Shown here: one piece after another, positions 1-8,716 of the stretch | Numbering within the stretch: the first letter of the stretch is position 1 | Layout of the letters: every line of letters starts with the position of its first letter | NCBI RefSeq assembly: GCF_019166065.1 | Contig: NZ_JAHTBN010000003.1 | Span: forward strand, 372,001 to 436,000 | Direction of reading: 5' to 3' | Source: Candidimonas humi | GTDB lineage: Bacteria; Pseudomonadota; Gammaproteobacteria; Burkholderiales; Burkholderiaceae_B | DNA length: 64,000 nucleotides | Position numbers and translations under genes: made by a program | The notes under the pieces: model-generated | Told to the model about the DNA's origin: nothing | Seen by the model: only the letters and a program-made list of their open reading frames with translations | The model's database searches: none

Positions 1-2
1 CT

Positions 3-167
3 GGACTGACCATGATGGCGCCCGCTCTTTACGACCAGATCACTAAGGCATCGGACTGGGCGTTCGGCTCGGCGCTCGCCTGGATATTGGTCATCGCGAC
101 ATTGCTCATGGCCTTGCTGTCGCACTGGCTCATCAACCGCAGGTATGTCAAGACCATGGCCGCCTAA
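3..167 (+). CDS. ABC transporter permease, C-terminal end (partial)
   Basis: The window opens inside this gene; only about 54 C-terminal residues are present. The visible part has a short polar loop (MMAPALYDQITKASDW), one transmembrane helix (roughly GSALAWILVIATLLMALLSHW) and a basic tail (RRYVKT) ending in TAA. This resembles the end of a binding-protein-dependent inner-membrane permease of the spermidine/putrescine PotC type. The solute-binding protein begins 61 bp downstream on the same strand, which supports the reading. The substrate cannot be judged from this fragment. Confidence 0.7.
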   Translation, partial: GLTMMAPALYDQITKASDWAFGSALAWILVIATLLMALLSHWLINRRYVKTMAA

Positions 168-228
168 TTTTTTCCCGATTTTCCCCGTCGCAACTATGCG
201 CTCGCCGTTCATTCCAGGAGACTTCCCC

Positions 229-1284
229 ATGCGTCATACACGCCGTCAATTCCTCAAGACCGCCAGTTCCCTGGCCCTGACGCCCCTGCTGGCCGGTACC
301 GGCGCACGGGCTTTTGCCGCGGGCGCCTGCCAGGGCCGCGTCATCGTCGGCACCTGGGGCGGCGACTATCAACGTCTGCTGCAACAGAACATCGACCCGC
401 TGGTCAAGCCCGGCGGCCTGGAAGTGGTGTACGACGTCGGCAGCGCGCTGGCTCGCCAGACCAAGATGCGCGCCGAGAAGCATGCACGTCGCAGTTCCCT
501 GGATGTTTCCCTGCTGCGCGACAACGATATGTATCAGATGTACGCGGAAGGGGCGACCGGGGCGATCGATCCGGCGCAAGTTCCCAACTTGGCCCATGTG
601 CTGCCGGCCTTGAAGCGCAGCTACGCGATCCCGCACATATTCAGCGCCCTGGTGCTGGTCTACAACACCGAGCATGTCAAGACCCCGCCATCCGGCCTGG
701 CGGCGCTGCTGGACAAAACCTATTCTGGCCGCGTCGGTCTGGTCGATGATCAGTACGACTACCTGACCCTGGCCGGTGCGCTGGCCTTGGGCGGTGACGC
801 CAAGGATCTGGAACTGGGCAAGAAATACCTGAAGGAACTCAAGGCCAATGCGCCCAAGATCTACCCTTCGGTCGACGCCCTGGCGGGTGCGCTAAAAAGC
901 GGCGAAATATGGGTCACCGTCACATGGAAGGCCCGTACCGTCCAGTGGAAAAAGGCCGGGCTGCCGGTGGCATTTCAATTCCAGAAAGAGGGCGCCTTAC
1001 CGGCTACATTCGAAGCGGGCGTGGCGGCTGGCAGCAAGGCGGCGGGTTGCGCGCTGGCATACATGAATGCAATGCTGGACGCCCGGGCGCAGCGTGCGTT
1101 CGCAGAGACTATGGGTTATGCGCCTACCGTGGCTAATGCCGACCTTCCGCCTTCGTTGCAGCAGGCGGTTGGGTTCAGCCATGCCGAGCTCGATCATCTG
1201 GTGCCAGTGGACTTCGACCTGCTGATGAAGAACAAGGGCGCGTTGCTGGATTTCTGGAACAAGGACTTCCGCGTCGGCCTGTAG
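229..1284 (+). CDS. ABC transporter periplasmic solute-binding protein (PotD/spermidine-putrescine-like)
   Basis: A 351-residue extracellular solute-binding protein. I chose the ATG at 229 over the in-frame start at 145 because AGGAG lies at 216-220 and the protein then begins directly with a Tat-type signal: twin Arg at residues 5-6 (TRRQFLK), a hydrophobic stretch and an Ala-rich cleavage region near residue 30. The mature start (RVIVGTWGGDYQRLLQ) is typical of the PotD-like bacterial binding-protein family. It follows the permease end at 167, so both probably belong to one uptake operon that starts before the window. Family membership is fairly secure. Polyamine, opine or another amine as substrate cannot be decided. 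Confidence 0.85.
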   Translation: MRHTRRQFLKTASSLALTPLLAGTGARAFAAGACQGRVIVGTWGGDYQRLLQQNIDPLVKPGGLEVVYDVGSALARQTKMRAEKHARRSSLDVSLLRDNDMYQMYAEGATGAIDPAQVPNLAHVLPALKRSYAIPHIFSALVLVYNTEHVKTPPSGLAALLDKTYSGRVGLVDDQYDYLTLAGALALGGDAKDLELGKKYLKELKANAPKIYPSVDALAGALKSGEIWVTVTWKARTVQWKKAGLPVAFQFQKEGALPATFEAGVAAGSKAAGCALAYMNAMLDARAQRAFAETMGYAPTVANADLPPSLQQAVGFSHAELDHLVPVDFDLLMKNKGALLDFWNKDFRVGL

Positions 1285-1386
1285 GCGGGCAGGCTGCCCG
1301 GCCTTCTCGGCCCGGGCGGCTTCGGGCCGGCCGAACCTTTGGGACGCCGGTTTCGGGTTTCCGGGCCGCGGGCGGCCGCTAATAAA

Positions 1387-1400
1387 TACTATCCATAGTA
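1387..1400. promoter_or_regulatory. Inverted repeat upstream of the asparaginase-like gene
   Basis: TACTAT-CC-ATAGTA is a perfect 6-bp inverted repeat with a 2-bp centre, 67 bp before the GTG start at 1468, in a locally AT-richer stretch. It may be an operator or simply part of the promoter. The half-site CCATAGTA recurs at 17694-17701, upstream of the ThDP enzyme. Confidence 0.3.
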
Positions 1401-1467
1401 CCTACGCTGCGAACTGCGCGGGGTTCAAACGGGGCGCGGGCTCGCGCCCCATGCACAGGAATATATC

Positions 1468-2442
1468 GTGATTGTCATTTCCAATAACGAGGGCAAGTCA
1501 GGCATACCTGCCACTGCGAGCATGCTGGCGCAAGGAAAGCCGGGGTTGGACGCGGTAGAGGCGGGCATCCGGCTGGTCGAAGACGACGAGGAAGTGCGCA
1601 CCGTCGGACGCGGCGGCTGGCCCAACCTGCTCGGCGAAGTCGAACTGGACGCCTCCGTCATGGACGGCACCAGCCTGAGAACCGGTGCTGTCGGCGGCCT
1701 GCAGGGTTTCCGCCACCCGGTCAGCGTGGCGCGCGAGGTGCTGGAGCGCCTGCCACACGAACTCCTCATCGGCGCCGGCGCGGCACGTTTCGCGGCCGAG
1801 ATCGGTGCCGAGCAATGCGATCTGCTGGCCGATCATTCGCGCGCCGCGTGGCAGCGCTGGTTCGACGCCGAGGTAAGCGAAGCAGACCGCGGCAACTGGC
1901 CGGACGTGCCGCTTACCCGCTATTGCCACAATGCCGTTGATCCCGAAATCGGTAAAGACACCACCGTATTCATTGCGCTCGATGCAAATCGCAATATTGT
2001 GTCCGGCACGAGCACTTCCGGGTGGGGCTGGAAGTATCCGGGGCGGCTGGGCGACAGCCCCGTCATCGGCGCCGGTTCCTATGCGGACAGCCGCTATGGC
2101 GCATGTGCTTGCACCGGTGCGGGAGAAATGACCATACGTGCTGGCACCGCGCGTGCCGTCGTGCTGTACATGAAGATGGGCATGTCCGTCGAGCGCGCCG
2201 TCGAAGAAGCGGTCAACGACATGCGAGCGCTGAAAGGAGGCCTCATAAACCGCGTCACGATCCACGCCATTGACAACCGCGGCAATCACCGGGTCGTCGC
2301 CGTCAATGGACTGCCGGGCAACCATTACTGGTTCTGGACCGATGGCATGCAGGCCCCCGAGGCGCGGCCCGCGGAATTGATACAAATTTCCGAGCGTGCG
2401 CCGCAGGCCAAGAAGATCGCCATGACGGTGTATACGGCGTAG
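1468..2442 (+). CDS. Isoaspartyl peptidase / N4-(beta-N-acetylglucosaminyl)-L-asparaginase family Ntn hydrolase
   Basis: A 324-residue type-2 asparaginase (Ntn hydrolase). The pattern KDTTVF at 163-168 corresponds to the autocleavage site HDT(I/V)G of the family, making Thr165 the predicted nucleophile exposed by self-cleavage. Downstream GRLGDSP (192-198), GAGSYAD (201-207) and TGAGE (216-220) match the substrate-binding segments of glycosylasparaginases. The start is GTG, preceded by CAGGA; the ATG at 1451 is out of frame and closed. It lies 183 bp after the solute-binding gene and could process an amide or peptide substrate imported by that system, which is inference. His before the Asp-Thr pair is replaced by Lys. 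Confidence 0.85.
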   Translation: MIVISNNEGKSGIPATASMLAQGKPGLDAVEAGIRLVEDDEEVRTVGRGGWPNLLGEVELDASVMDGTSLRTGAVGGLQGFRHPVSVAREVLERLPHELLIGAGAARFAAEIGAEQCDLLADHSRAAWQRWFDAEVSEADRGNWPDVPLTRYCHNAVDPEIGKDTTVFIALDANRNIVSGTSTSGWGWKYPGRLGDSPVIGAGSYADSRYGACACTGAGEMTIRAGTARAVVLYMKMGMSVERAVEEAVNDMRALKGGLINRVTIHAIDNRGNHRVVAVNGLPGNHYWFWTDGMQAPEARPAELIQISERAPQAKKIAMTVYTA

Positions 2443-2512
2443 GCCGCTGCGTGTCGATCGGGGCAAGCTCTAAAATCGGCAGGATGCCCACGTCCCGCAT
2501 CCGAGGCCGATC

Positions 2513-3172
2513 ATGACTGCCAATATTCTGCCCAACCGCCTCACATCCCAGGCCGCCGTGACGCGGCACTTGCGGCGGCTTGCCGAGATAGATCCTCGGC
2601 TGCGCGCCATACACGAGGCCGTGGGCGCGGTTCCGGCCCGGTCGCGGCCTCCCGGTTTTGCCGGGCTGGCCCGGGTAGTGTGCGGCCAGCAGGTGTCCGT
2701 CGCCTCGGCCGAGGCGATCTGGGGGCGGCTGGAAGCCGTCGCCGGGGCCACCACGCCCGAGGGGTTTTTGCGCCTGGGCGAGCGCGGCATGCAGGGCGTA
2801 GGCCTGTCGAGCGGCAAGCTGCGCACCTTGACGGGCGTGGCGCAAGCCATGGTCGCGGGCGAACTCGACCTGCCCGCCATCGAACGTCTGCCTACCGAAG
2901 AGGCCCTGGCGCGGCTTACGAGCTTCAAGGGCATAGGCCCATGGACGGCCGAGATCTACTTGATGTTCTGCGCGGGCCACCCCGATATTTTCCCGGCGGG
3001 CGACATTGCCTTGCAGCGGGCGGTAGGCGATGCGCTGGGGCTAGGGCGCTCGCCGGACAGGAATGAGCTTGTCGCCATCGCGGCCGCCTGGGCGCCGCAT
3101 CGGGCCGCCGCGGCGCTATTGTTCTGGCGCTTTTATCGCAAGACCCGCGAGCGCGAAGGCCTGGGGCTGTAG
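2513..3172 (+). CDS. DNA-3-methyladenine glycosylase II family (HhH-GPD)
   Basis: A 219-residue base-excision repair glycosylase. The helix-hairpin-helix segment LTSFKGIGPWTAEIY (135-149) precedes PAGDIALQRAV, whose Asp164 is the expected catalytic residue of the HhH-GPD fold. VCGQQVS (56-62) is the conserved AlkA-type helix start. It excises alkylated purines from DNA in the cytoplasm. It lacks the N-terminal beta-sheet domain of E. coli AlkA, as the short bacterial branch does. The gene stands alone between the asparaginase and the convergent MarR gene. Confidence 0.92.
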   Translation: MTANILPNRLTSQAAVTRHLRRLAEIDPRLRAIHEAVGAVPARSRPPGFAGLARVVCGQQVSVASAEAIWGRLEAVAGATTPEGFLRLGERGMQGVGLSSGKLRTLTGVAQAMVAGELDLPAIERLPTEEALARLTSFKGIGPWTAEIYLMFCAGHPDIFPAGDIALQRAVGDALGLGRSPDRNELVAIAAAWAPHRAAAALLFWRFYRKTREREGLGL

Positions 3173-3214
3173 GGCCTGCCGCATCCCTGGTCCCTGTTCC
3201 GATGTTTCAGCGGA

Positions 3215-3739
3215 CTAGTCGTCCGTAGCGTCGCCCGCCCGGGTCTCGTCTATCATGCGCCGCGCCTCGTCGGTGAGCTTGCGCATGACCTTGATGAAGA
3301 TCTCATATTCCTCGCCGGTCATGACCGAGCTCAGGCGTTCCTGGCGCCGCATCGTGCCGGCCAGCCCCTCGTCCAGCACCTTTTTCCCTTCCTTGGTCAT
3401 CTCCAGGTATGACTTGCGCCTGTCGCTCGGGTCGGCGGCATAGCTGACCAGGCCTTTTTGCAGGAGTTCGTAGCCGGCCCGGCTGACCTGGCTGTAGTCC
3501 AGGTGCGCGAACTGGGCGATTTCGCCCGAGGTCGATGGCCGGTCCAGCCGGTTGAGCGTGATCAGCAGGCGCCATTGGCGGCTGGACAGCCCCAGGGCCT
3601 GGCCCACATGGCCGTTCACGACCCTGGAGACCAATTGCGACAAGACCGTTACCCGGAAGGTGATCAGGTCGTCTGGAATGTCCAGGCCGGACAGGGACGG
3701 CTTGGCCGTGCGGCTGCCGCGCGAGGTTTTATTTGTCAT
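3215..3739 (-). CDS. MarR family transcriptional regulator
   Basis: A 174-residue winged-helix regulator. The recognition region STSGEIAQFAHLDYSQVSR followed by the wing DPSDRRKSYLEMT is diagnostic of MarR proteins. It is divergent from the Bug / CoA-transferase / lyase operon starting at 3805. The 65-bp gap contains a strong sigma-70-like promoter and an inverted repeat that reaches across this gene's own start codon (see 3728-3776), so it probably represses both itself and the operon, with a carboxylate or CoA-ester ligand. The C-terminus is acidic (GDATDD). Confidence 0.92.
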   Translation of the reverse strand: MTNKTSRGSRTAKPSLSGLDIPDDLITFRVTVLSQLVSRVVNGHVGQALGLSSRQWRLLITLNRLDRPSTSGEIAQFAHLDYSQVSRAGYELLQKGLVSYAADPSDRRKSYLEMTKEGKKVLDEGLAGTMRRQERLSSVMTGEEYEIFIKVMRKLTDEARRMIDETRAGDATDD

Positions 3740-3764
3740 GGATAAATTTGACGTAGCAAATAAA
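3728..3764. promoter_or_regulatory. Probable MarR operator
   Basis: TTTATTTG (3728-3735) and CAAATAAA (3757-3764) are exact 8-bp inverted arms. A second nested pair, ATTTG-N6-CAAAT, spans 3746-3761. Both overlap the MarR start codon (3737-3739) and the -35 box of the divergent promoter, the classic position for MarR repression and autorepression. Confidence 0.55.
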
Positions 3765-3776
3765 CAGGCCTATATT
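3748..3776 (+). promoter_or_regulatory. Sigma-70-type promoter of the Bug/CoA-transferase operon
   Basis: TTGACG at 3748-3753 and TATATT at 3771-3776 are separated by 17 bp, close to the consensus. The Bug start codon follows 28 bp after the -10 box. The -35 box lies inside the inverted repeat assigned to the divergent MarR protein. Confidence 0.6.
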
Positions 3777-3804
3777 TCAATCCGAATCGAAAACAGGAGA
3801 CAAC

Positions 3805-4776
3805 ATGTATCGTACCGTTTTGCGCCTGGTCTTAGGCATATTTCTTTCGGCAGCCGGCCTCAGTCCGGCCTTTTCCGCGTCCTGGCCCGACAGGCCGGTG
3901 AAAATCGTGGTCACCCAGGGTTCGGGGTCGGGCAGCGACATCATGGCCAGGCTGATTGCGCAGTACATGGGGCCCGAACTGGGGCAGAGCGTCATCGTCG
4001 AAAATCGCCCGGGCGCCTCGGGAATAATCGGCGACGAGTACGTCGCGCACAGCAAGAGCGACGGCTACACGCTGCTGTTCAGTTCCACGGCGCCCTTGCT
4101 GGTGGCGCCGCTGATGCTGCCCGACGCCAAGTTCCGCTATTCCGACTTGATGCCCGTGGCGCCGGTGATGCGTGCGCAGTTCGTGGTGCTGGTCGCCAAC
4201 AAGCCTGGCGCGCCCAAGACCCTGGCCGAGCTGCTGGATAAAGTGCGTGCCGGCAAGACGGCCTATTCTTCGGCCGGCCTGGGCACGATGACGCACCTGG
4301 CCAGCGAGCTCCTGCTGAAAAAGGCGGGCCTGAGCGCGACCCACGTGCCGTACAAGGGCAGCGGCCAGTCCCTGTCCGACCTGATCGGCGGCCAGGTGCT
4401 GTTCAGTTCCGATTCGCTTACGGCTTCGATGCCGCTCATCAAGTCCGGCCGCCTGCGGGCCTTGGCCGTGACCGGCCCGAAGCGTTCGCCCTCGCTGCCG
4501 GATGTGCCGACGCTGTCCGAAAGCGGGTTTCCAGGGCTCAGCATAAGCACTATCGGCGGCCTGTTCGGCCCGAAGGGCATCCCGGCTCCTATCGCTGGCC
4601 GCATCTACGCGGCGGTGGCCCAGGCGCAGAAGAATCCGGCGATGATCGCGTCGTTCGCCAAACTGGATACCGATGTGCTGGCGATTTCCAATGAGCAGTT
4701 CGCGGCGGATTTCCGCCACGACGCGGTTTCCTGGGGCCAGTTGCTGACCCAGTTGCACCTGAAGAAGGGCCAATGA
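3805..4776 (+). CDS. Bug/TctC family tripartite tricarboxylate transporter substrate-binding protein
   Basis: A 323-residue periplasmic binding protein with a signal peptide cleaved near FSA|SWPDRP. The family signature is complete: WPDRPVKIVV, SGSDIMAR, VENRPGASG, DGYTLLFSS, THVPYKGSGQSL and a C-terminal lobe ending in SWGQLL. Bug proteins bind small carboxylates. No membrane TctA/TctB component is nearby, as usual for the expanded Bordetella families. Its stop overlaps the CoA-transferase start by 4 bp (ATGA), so ligand binding and CoA activation are probably coupled in one pathway. Confidence 0.92.
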   Translation: MYRTVLRLVLGIFLSAAGLSPAFSASWPDRPVKIVVTQGSGSGSDIMARLIAQYMGPELGQSVIVENRPGASGIIGDEYVAHSKSDGYTLLFSSTAPLLVAPLMLPDAKFRYSDLMPVAPVMRAQFVVLVANKPGAPKTLAELLDKVRAGKTAYSSAGLGTMTHLASELLLKKAGLSATHVPYKGSGQSLSDLIGGQVLFSSDSLTASMPLIKSGRLRALAVTGPKRSPSLPDVPTLSESGFPGLSISTIGGLFGPKGIPAPIAGRIYAAVAQAQKNPAMIASFAKLDTDVLAISNEQFAADFRHDAVSWGQLLTQLHLKKGQ

Positions 4777-6029
4777 CCGTGGCGCAAGAGCGTTGTGGGT
4801 CGCTGCCCGAGGCGCCGTTCGAAGCATCGGCGCGCGGCCCCTTGCGTGGCGTGCGCGTCGTGGACATGAGCCGGCTGGTGGCCGGCAATATGCTCTCGCT
4901 GCAACTGGCCGATTTCGGCGCGGACGTGTTGAAGATCGAAACCGCGGGCGCCGGAGACCCGCTGCGGGACTGGCGCGAGGCCGATGGGGACGAGCAATTC
5001 GACGGATGGTGGCAAGTGTACGGGCGCAACAAACGCAGCGTGGCGCTGAACTTGCGCTCCGCCGCGGGGCTCGAAGTGCTGCTGCGTTTGCTCGACACCG
5101 CGCAGGTCCTGGTCGAAAGCTTCAAGCCCGGCACGCTCGAGCACATGGGGCTCGGGCCCGAGGTCCTGCACGCGCGTAATCCGCGGCTCATCGTGGTGCG
5201 CGTGTCCGGCTGGGGGCAGACCGGGCCTTATCGAGAGCTGCCGGGTTTCGGCAGCCTCATCGAGGGTTTTTCGGGCTATGCCCGCAAGAGCGGCCGCGAT
5301 GGCGATCCGCCTTTGCTGCCCAATATGGCCCTGGCGGACATGATCGCCGGGCTGACCGGCGCTTATGCGACGCTGGCCGCGTTGCGCGAGCTGGAGGTGG
5401 GCGGCGGCCGCGGCCAGGTCATCGATCTTTCATTGCTGGAACCCATGGCCGCCATCATGGGCCCCGACGCGGCCGTCTACGCGCGCACCGGCGTGCAGCC
5501 CGATGCCCGCCGCAAGATCGCTTCGCCGCGCGGCGTCTATCGATGCCGGGACGGAAAATGGGTATGCATGTCGGGCTCCACCGAGAAGATGGCGCGCCGC
5601 GTGCTGGAAACGATAGGCCGCGGCGAGCTCTGCGGCGACCCGTGTTTTTCCACGAATGCCGCCAGGCTGGAAAACGATGCGCAAGTCGAGGAAATGATGC
5701 AGGAATTCGTCGGCCGCCACGGCCTGGCCGAATGCCTGGATCTGTTTCGCGCCGCGGGGGTGACCGTCGGCCCGGTGTACGAGGTCGGGGAATTGCTGGC
5801 GGACCGCCATGTGGCCGAACGCGGCGTGTACATGCGTTCGCGCCCGGCCGATGCGCAAGATGGCGTGGTCATGCATGGCATCACGCCCAGGCTGTCCGGC
5901 ACCCCGGGCGCGCTGCGCATGCCTGCGCCGCGGCGCGGCCAGCACACGGCGGAAGTCTTGCGGGCTGCGGGTTTCGATGGCGGCGACCTCGAAGCCCTGG
6001 CCGCTGCCGGAGCGATCGAATGCGAGTGA
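4773..6029 (+). CDS. Class III CoA-transferase (CaiB/BaiF/formyl-CoA transferase family)
   Basis: A 418-residue cytoplasmic enzyme that moves CoA between carboxylic acids. RGVRVVDMSRLVAGNMLSLQLADFGADVLKIE is the N-terminal family signature, followed by YGRNKRSVALNLRS, LVESFKPG and VSGWGQTGPY. The catalytic Asp lies in the NMALADMIAG segment. The gene is translationally coupled to the Bug protein upstream and is followed 11 bp later by an HpcH/CitE-type lyase. Activation followed by cleavage is the logic of itaconate, citramalate or related dicarboxylate catabolism. The specific acid is not determined. Confidence 0.92.
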   Translation: MTVAQERCGSLPEAPFEASARGPLRGVRVVDMSRLVAGNMLSLQLADFGADVLKIETAGAGDPLRDWREADGDEQFDGWWQVYGRNKRSVALNLRSAAGLEVLLRLLDTAQVLVESFKPGTLEHMGLGPEVLHARNPRLIVVRVSGWGQTGPYRELPGFGSLIEGFSGYARKSGRDGDPPLLPNMALADMIAGLTGAYATLAALRELEVGGGRGQVIDLSLLEPMAAIMGPDAAVYARTGVQPDARRKIASPRGVYRCRDGKWVCMSGSTEKMARRVLETIGRGELCGDPCFSTNAARLENDAQVEEMMQEFVGRHGLAECLDLFRAAGVTVGPVYEVGELLADRHVAERGVYMRSRPADAQDGVVMHGITPRLSGTPGALRMPAPRRGQHTAEVLRAAGFDGGDLEALAAAGAIECE

Positions 6030-6040
6030 AAGGATCTCAT

Positions 6041-6910
6041 ATGCGTTCCTTGCTGTTCGTGCCCGCGACGGCACCTCATTTTCTGGAAAAGGCCGCGCAG
6101 CGCGGCGCCGATGCCATCATCCTCGACCTCGAGGATTCGGTCGTGCCGCAGCGCAAGCAGGAAGCCCGGGAGCGGGCGCCGGACGCCGCGCTGCGCTTGA
6201 GCGGCGAGGGGGCGACAGTGGGGTTGCGGGTCAACGCCGCCGAGGAACTGTGGCGGCTCGATCTTGCCCACGCCGCGCTCGCGCCGGCCGGTACGATCAG
6301 CCTGGTGATGCTGCCGAAAGTGCATGGCCCCGAGCAAGTGCTCGTGTTTGTGCAGGAACTGGAACGCCTGTTTTCGCGCGGGGGCGATCGGGCTGTGCCG
6401 GCGATCGCCGCCGTACTGGAATCACCGCGCGCCATCCTGAACGCCGCCGCGATCGCCCGCAGCAGCGACAGGCTGCAGGCCCTGGGATTCGGCGCCGAAG
6501 ACTACTGCACGGCGCTGGGCATCGAGCCCGACCCGGAGGTGCTGGCCTGGTCCGCACAGCACGTGATTACGGCGGCGCACGCCCATGGCCTGGAGTGCTG
6601 GGGGCTGGCTGCCGGCGTGGCGGAAATCGCCGACCTGCAGCGCTACGAGCATGAAGTGCTGCGCGCCCGCGCCCTGGGCTTCACGGGCAGCGTTGCCGTG
6701 CATCCGGCCCAGATTCCGGTATTGAACCGTTGTTTTTCGCCTTCGCCCACCGAAGTCGCCTGGGCGCGGCGCGTGGTCCGGGCCTACCAGCAGAGCAGCG
6801 CTGCGGGCGCCGGGGCAGCCATGCTGGACGGCCGCATGATAGACCAGCCCATCGTCGAGCGGGCGCAACGTTATCTGGAATGGGGCGAGCCCGCCGGTCC
6901 GCGGGCCTAG
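6041..6910 (+). CDS. HpcH/HpaI aldolase/citrate lyase beta family protein (CoA-ester lyase)
   Basis: A 289-residue TIM-barrel lyase. It starts at the ATG at 6041, preceded by AAAGGA at 6029-6034. MRSLLFVPAT, AIILDLEDSV, LVMLPKVHGPEQV, LESPRAILN and GAEDYCTALGI are the CitE-like family blocks; the acidic residues in DLED and ESPRA normally coordinate Mg. It would cleave a 3-hydroxyacyl-CoA (malyl-, citramalyl- or similar) made by the preceding CoA-transferase. The last bases overlap the convergent LysR gene by 4 bp. Confidence 0.9.
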   Translation: MRSLLFVPATAPHFLEKAAQRGADAIILDLEDSVVPQRKQEARERAPDAALRLSGEGATVGLRVNAAEELWRLDLAHAALAPAGTISLVMLPKVHGPEQVLVFVQELERLFSRGGDRAVPAIAAVLESPRAILNAAAIARSSDRLQALGFGAEDYCTALGIEPDPEVLAWSAQHVITAAHAHGLECWGLAAGVAEIADLQRYEHEVLRARALGFTGSVAVHPAQIPVLNRCFSPSPTEVAWARRVVRAYQQSSAAGAGAAMLDGRMIDQPIVERAQRYLEWGEPAGPRA

Positions 6911-7794
6911 GCGCCAGCCGCCGTCGCGTGGGCGGCTTGCTGCTCCAATAGTTGCACAAGGGTGAGGGCGGGCTCGGCCAGGGCCTGTTCGGCGCGATGC
7001 ACCAGCACGATGTCCCGGTGGAAGGTATGCGGGCCCAGGTCGATCGCCTTGACCCCGGCGGGCCAGCGCTTGTAGGCCGCGGTTTGCGGCAGCAGGGCGA
7101 TGCCCACCCCGTTGCCCACCAGTTTGACGATGGCTTCCAGTTCGTCGGCTTCGCATACTTCTTGCGGGGCAAGCTGCATGCCGCGCAGGAAGCGATCGAC
7201 CTGGCGCCCGCCGAAGGATGTGCGCTCGTAGCGGATGAAAGGCTGGCTGGCCAGCAGCTCGGCCCAGTCGCCGTCCGGCGCATCGCGCGGCGCGATCAGG
7301 CGAAACGGTTCGCGCGCCAGCACTGTGCATTGCAGGTCGCTTTGCAGCGAGAAGGGCGGCCGGATGATCGCCGCCATGTCGATTTCTCCAGCGTCGACCA
7401 GGTTCACCAGTTCGATGGACAGGCCCGGGACGATACGCGTGCGGCAGCCGGGGTGGCGCCGATAGAAGCGTGCCAAGGCGTCCGGCACCAGGGTGCGCTG
7501 CACCGAGGCGATCGCGCCCAGGGTCACGAGCCCGCCGGGGTTGACGTCCGCCTGGGCGGAACCCAGGTGGTTATAGAGCCGGATGAGTTCGCCGGCCTGC
7601 TCGAGGACCTGCCGCCCCGCCTTGCTGATGCGGGCGGACCGGCCCGCGCGTTCGAACAGCGCCAGGCCCAGCGCATGTTCCAGCCGCTGCATCTGCGCGC
7701 TGACCGCCGATTGCGTCAGCCCGATCTTGTCGCCCGCGGCGGCGAAGCTGCCTTCCTGGGCAACGGCAATGAAGGTCTTGAGTTCGCGGATCAT
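6907..7794 (-). CDS. LysR family transcriptional regulator
   Basis: A 295-residue regulator with an N-terminal winged HTH (LKTFIAVAQEGSFAAAGDKIGLTQSAVSAQMQRLE) and a LysR effector-binding domain. It is convergent with the CoA-lyase operon and divergent from the glyoxalase-family gene at 8088. The AT-rich 293-bp gap to that gene carries a long inverted repeat (7819-7858) next to its start, a plausible autoregulatory site. Confidence 0.93.
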   Translation of the reverse strand: MIRELKTFIAVAQEGSFAAAGDKIGLTQSAVSAQMQRLEHALGLALFERAGRSARISKAGRQVLEQAGELIRLYNHLGSAQADVNPGGLVTLGAIASVQRTLVPDALARFYRRHPGCRTRIVPGLSIELVNLVDAGEIDMAAIIRPPFSLQSDLQCTVLAREPFRLIAPRDAPDGDWAELLASQPFIRYERTSFGGRQVDRFLRGMQLAPQEVCEADELEAIVKLVGNGVGIALLPQTAAYKRWPAGVKAIDLGPHTFHRDIVLVHRAEQALAEPALTLVQLLEQQAAHATAAGA

Positions 7795-8087
7795 GCATCA
7801 ATCCGTCACTTGTTAATTAATCAATAAAATTTGTGTTTTATAAGAATATATATTGATTTTTTTATTTAGTCATCCGCTATATGATGGCAAGCGCTGGCCA
7901 GGCAGGGCGGGGCGTGAAGCAGCTTGCAGGCGAGCCGACCGGCCCTTGCGCTTGCCCGGGCCTTGCGCTTGAAGGCATCCGGCGTCGGCCGGGGCATGGC
8001 GCCCCGCAGCTCACCTATCCGCCGTCCGCATACAATTCTTCGATCCTCCGTATTCTCAAACCCTTTTATCAAACGTCAGAGTCCCGC
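7795..8087. other. Intergenic region between the LysR and VOC genes
   Basis: No convincing gene here. The LysR-proximal 80 bp is very AT-rich, unlike its surroundings. It contains AATCAATA (7819-7826) and TATTGATT (7851-7858), perfect 8-bp inverted arms 24 bp apart, a candidate LysR binding region. The rest is ordinary GC-rich sequence. Confidence 0.4.
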
Positions 8088-8513
8088 ATGAGCTTGTCCC
8101 CGTTCCACCTCGCCATTCCCGTTTACGATCTTTCCGCTGCCCGGCGCTTCTATGGCGAAGTGTTCGGCCTGGAAGAGGGCCGTTCCAGCACCCAATGGGT
8201 GGATTTCGATTTCTATGGCCACCAATTGGTGATCCACGAACATCCCAAGACAGTCTCGCAGGACCACGCCCATACCAATCCCGTCGACGGCCACGATGTG
8301 CCGGTGCCGCATTTCGGCATTGTGCTGCAATGGGCGCAATGGGAAGCCCTGGCCGAGCGCCTGAAGTCGTTCGGCACGAAATTCGTGATCGAGCCCTATG
8401 TCCGTTTCAAGGGCCAGGTGGGCGAACAGGCCACCATGTTCCTGCTCGACCCCTGTGGCAACGCCCTGGAATTCAAGGCGTTCAAGGATATGGGCCAGCT
8501 TTTCGCCAAATAG
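8088..8513 (+). CDS. VOC superfamily (glyoxalase/bleomycin resistance-like) protein
   Basis: A 141-residue single-domain protein. The start at 8088 gives [22 protein letters not shown] at the N-terminus, the first beta-alpha unit of the vicinal-oxygen-chelate fold. The second unit ends with [15 protein letters not shown], with Glu as metal ligand, and His8 and His112-region residues are possible partners. It belongs to the glyoxalase/dioxygenase-like group of unknown substrate. It is divergent from the LysR gene. Confidence 0.85.
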   Translation: MSLSPFHLAIPVYDLSAARRFYGEVFGLEEGRSSTQWVDFDFYGHQLVIHEHPKTVSQDHAHTNPVDGHDVPVPHFGIVLQWAQWEALAERLKSFGTKFVIEPYVRFKGQVGEQATMFLLDPCGNALEFKAFKDMGQLFAK

Positions 8514-8587
8514 CGGCAAAGCCGGCGGCGCGGGCGCTGCCGGTTGCGGGTGCTCGTCTGCCCCGTGAGGGCAGTCGGCCGGACGGC

Positions 8588-8716
8588 CTACAGGGCGTGT
8601 TGAACGGTGCGGGCGGAGCTCGTCACGTCCTGCCCCAGGCCGGCTACTGTGTTGCAGCCCGCCAAGGAAAACAAAGCACCCACCAGCAGCAATACCGCCA
8701 CCCAACGCCCGAACAT
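8588..8716 (-). CDS. Entericidin A/B family small lipoprotein
   Basis: A 42-residue lipoprotein precursor: a hydrophobic signal (VAVLLLVGALFSLAGC) with lipobox LAGC, then NTVAGLGQDVTSS, which matches the short mature region of entericidins. The ATG at 8716 is preferred over an upstream in-frame start because only then does the signal peptide begin normally. Entericidins are stress-linked envelope lipopeptides. The gene stands alone. Confidence 0.8.
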   Translation of the reverse strand: MFGRWVAVLLLVGALFSLAGCNTVAGLGQDVTSSARTVQHAL

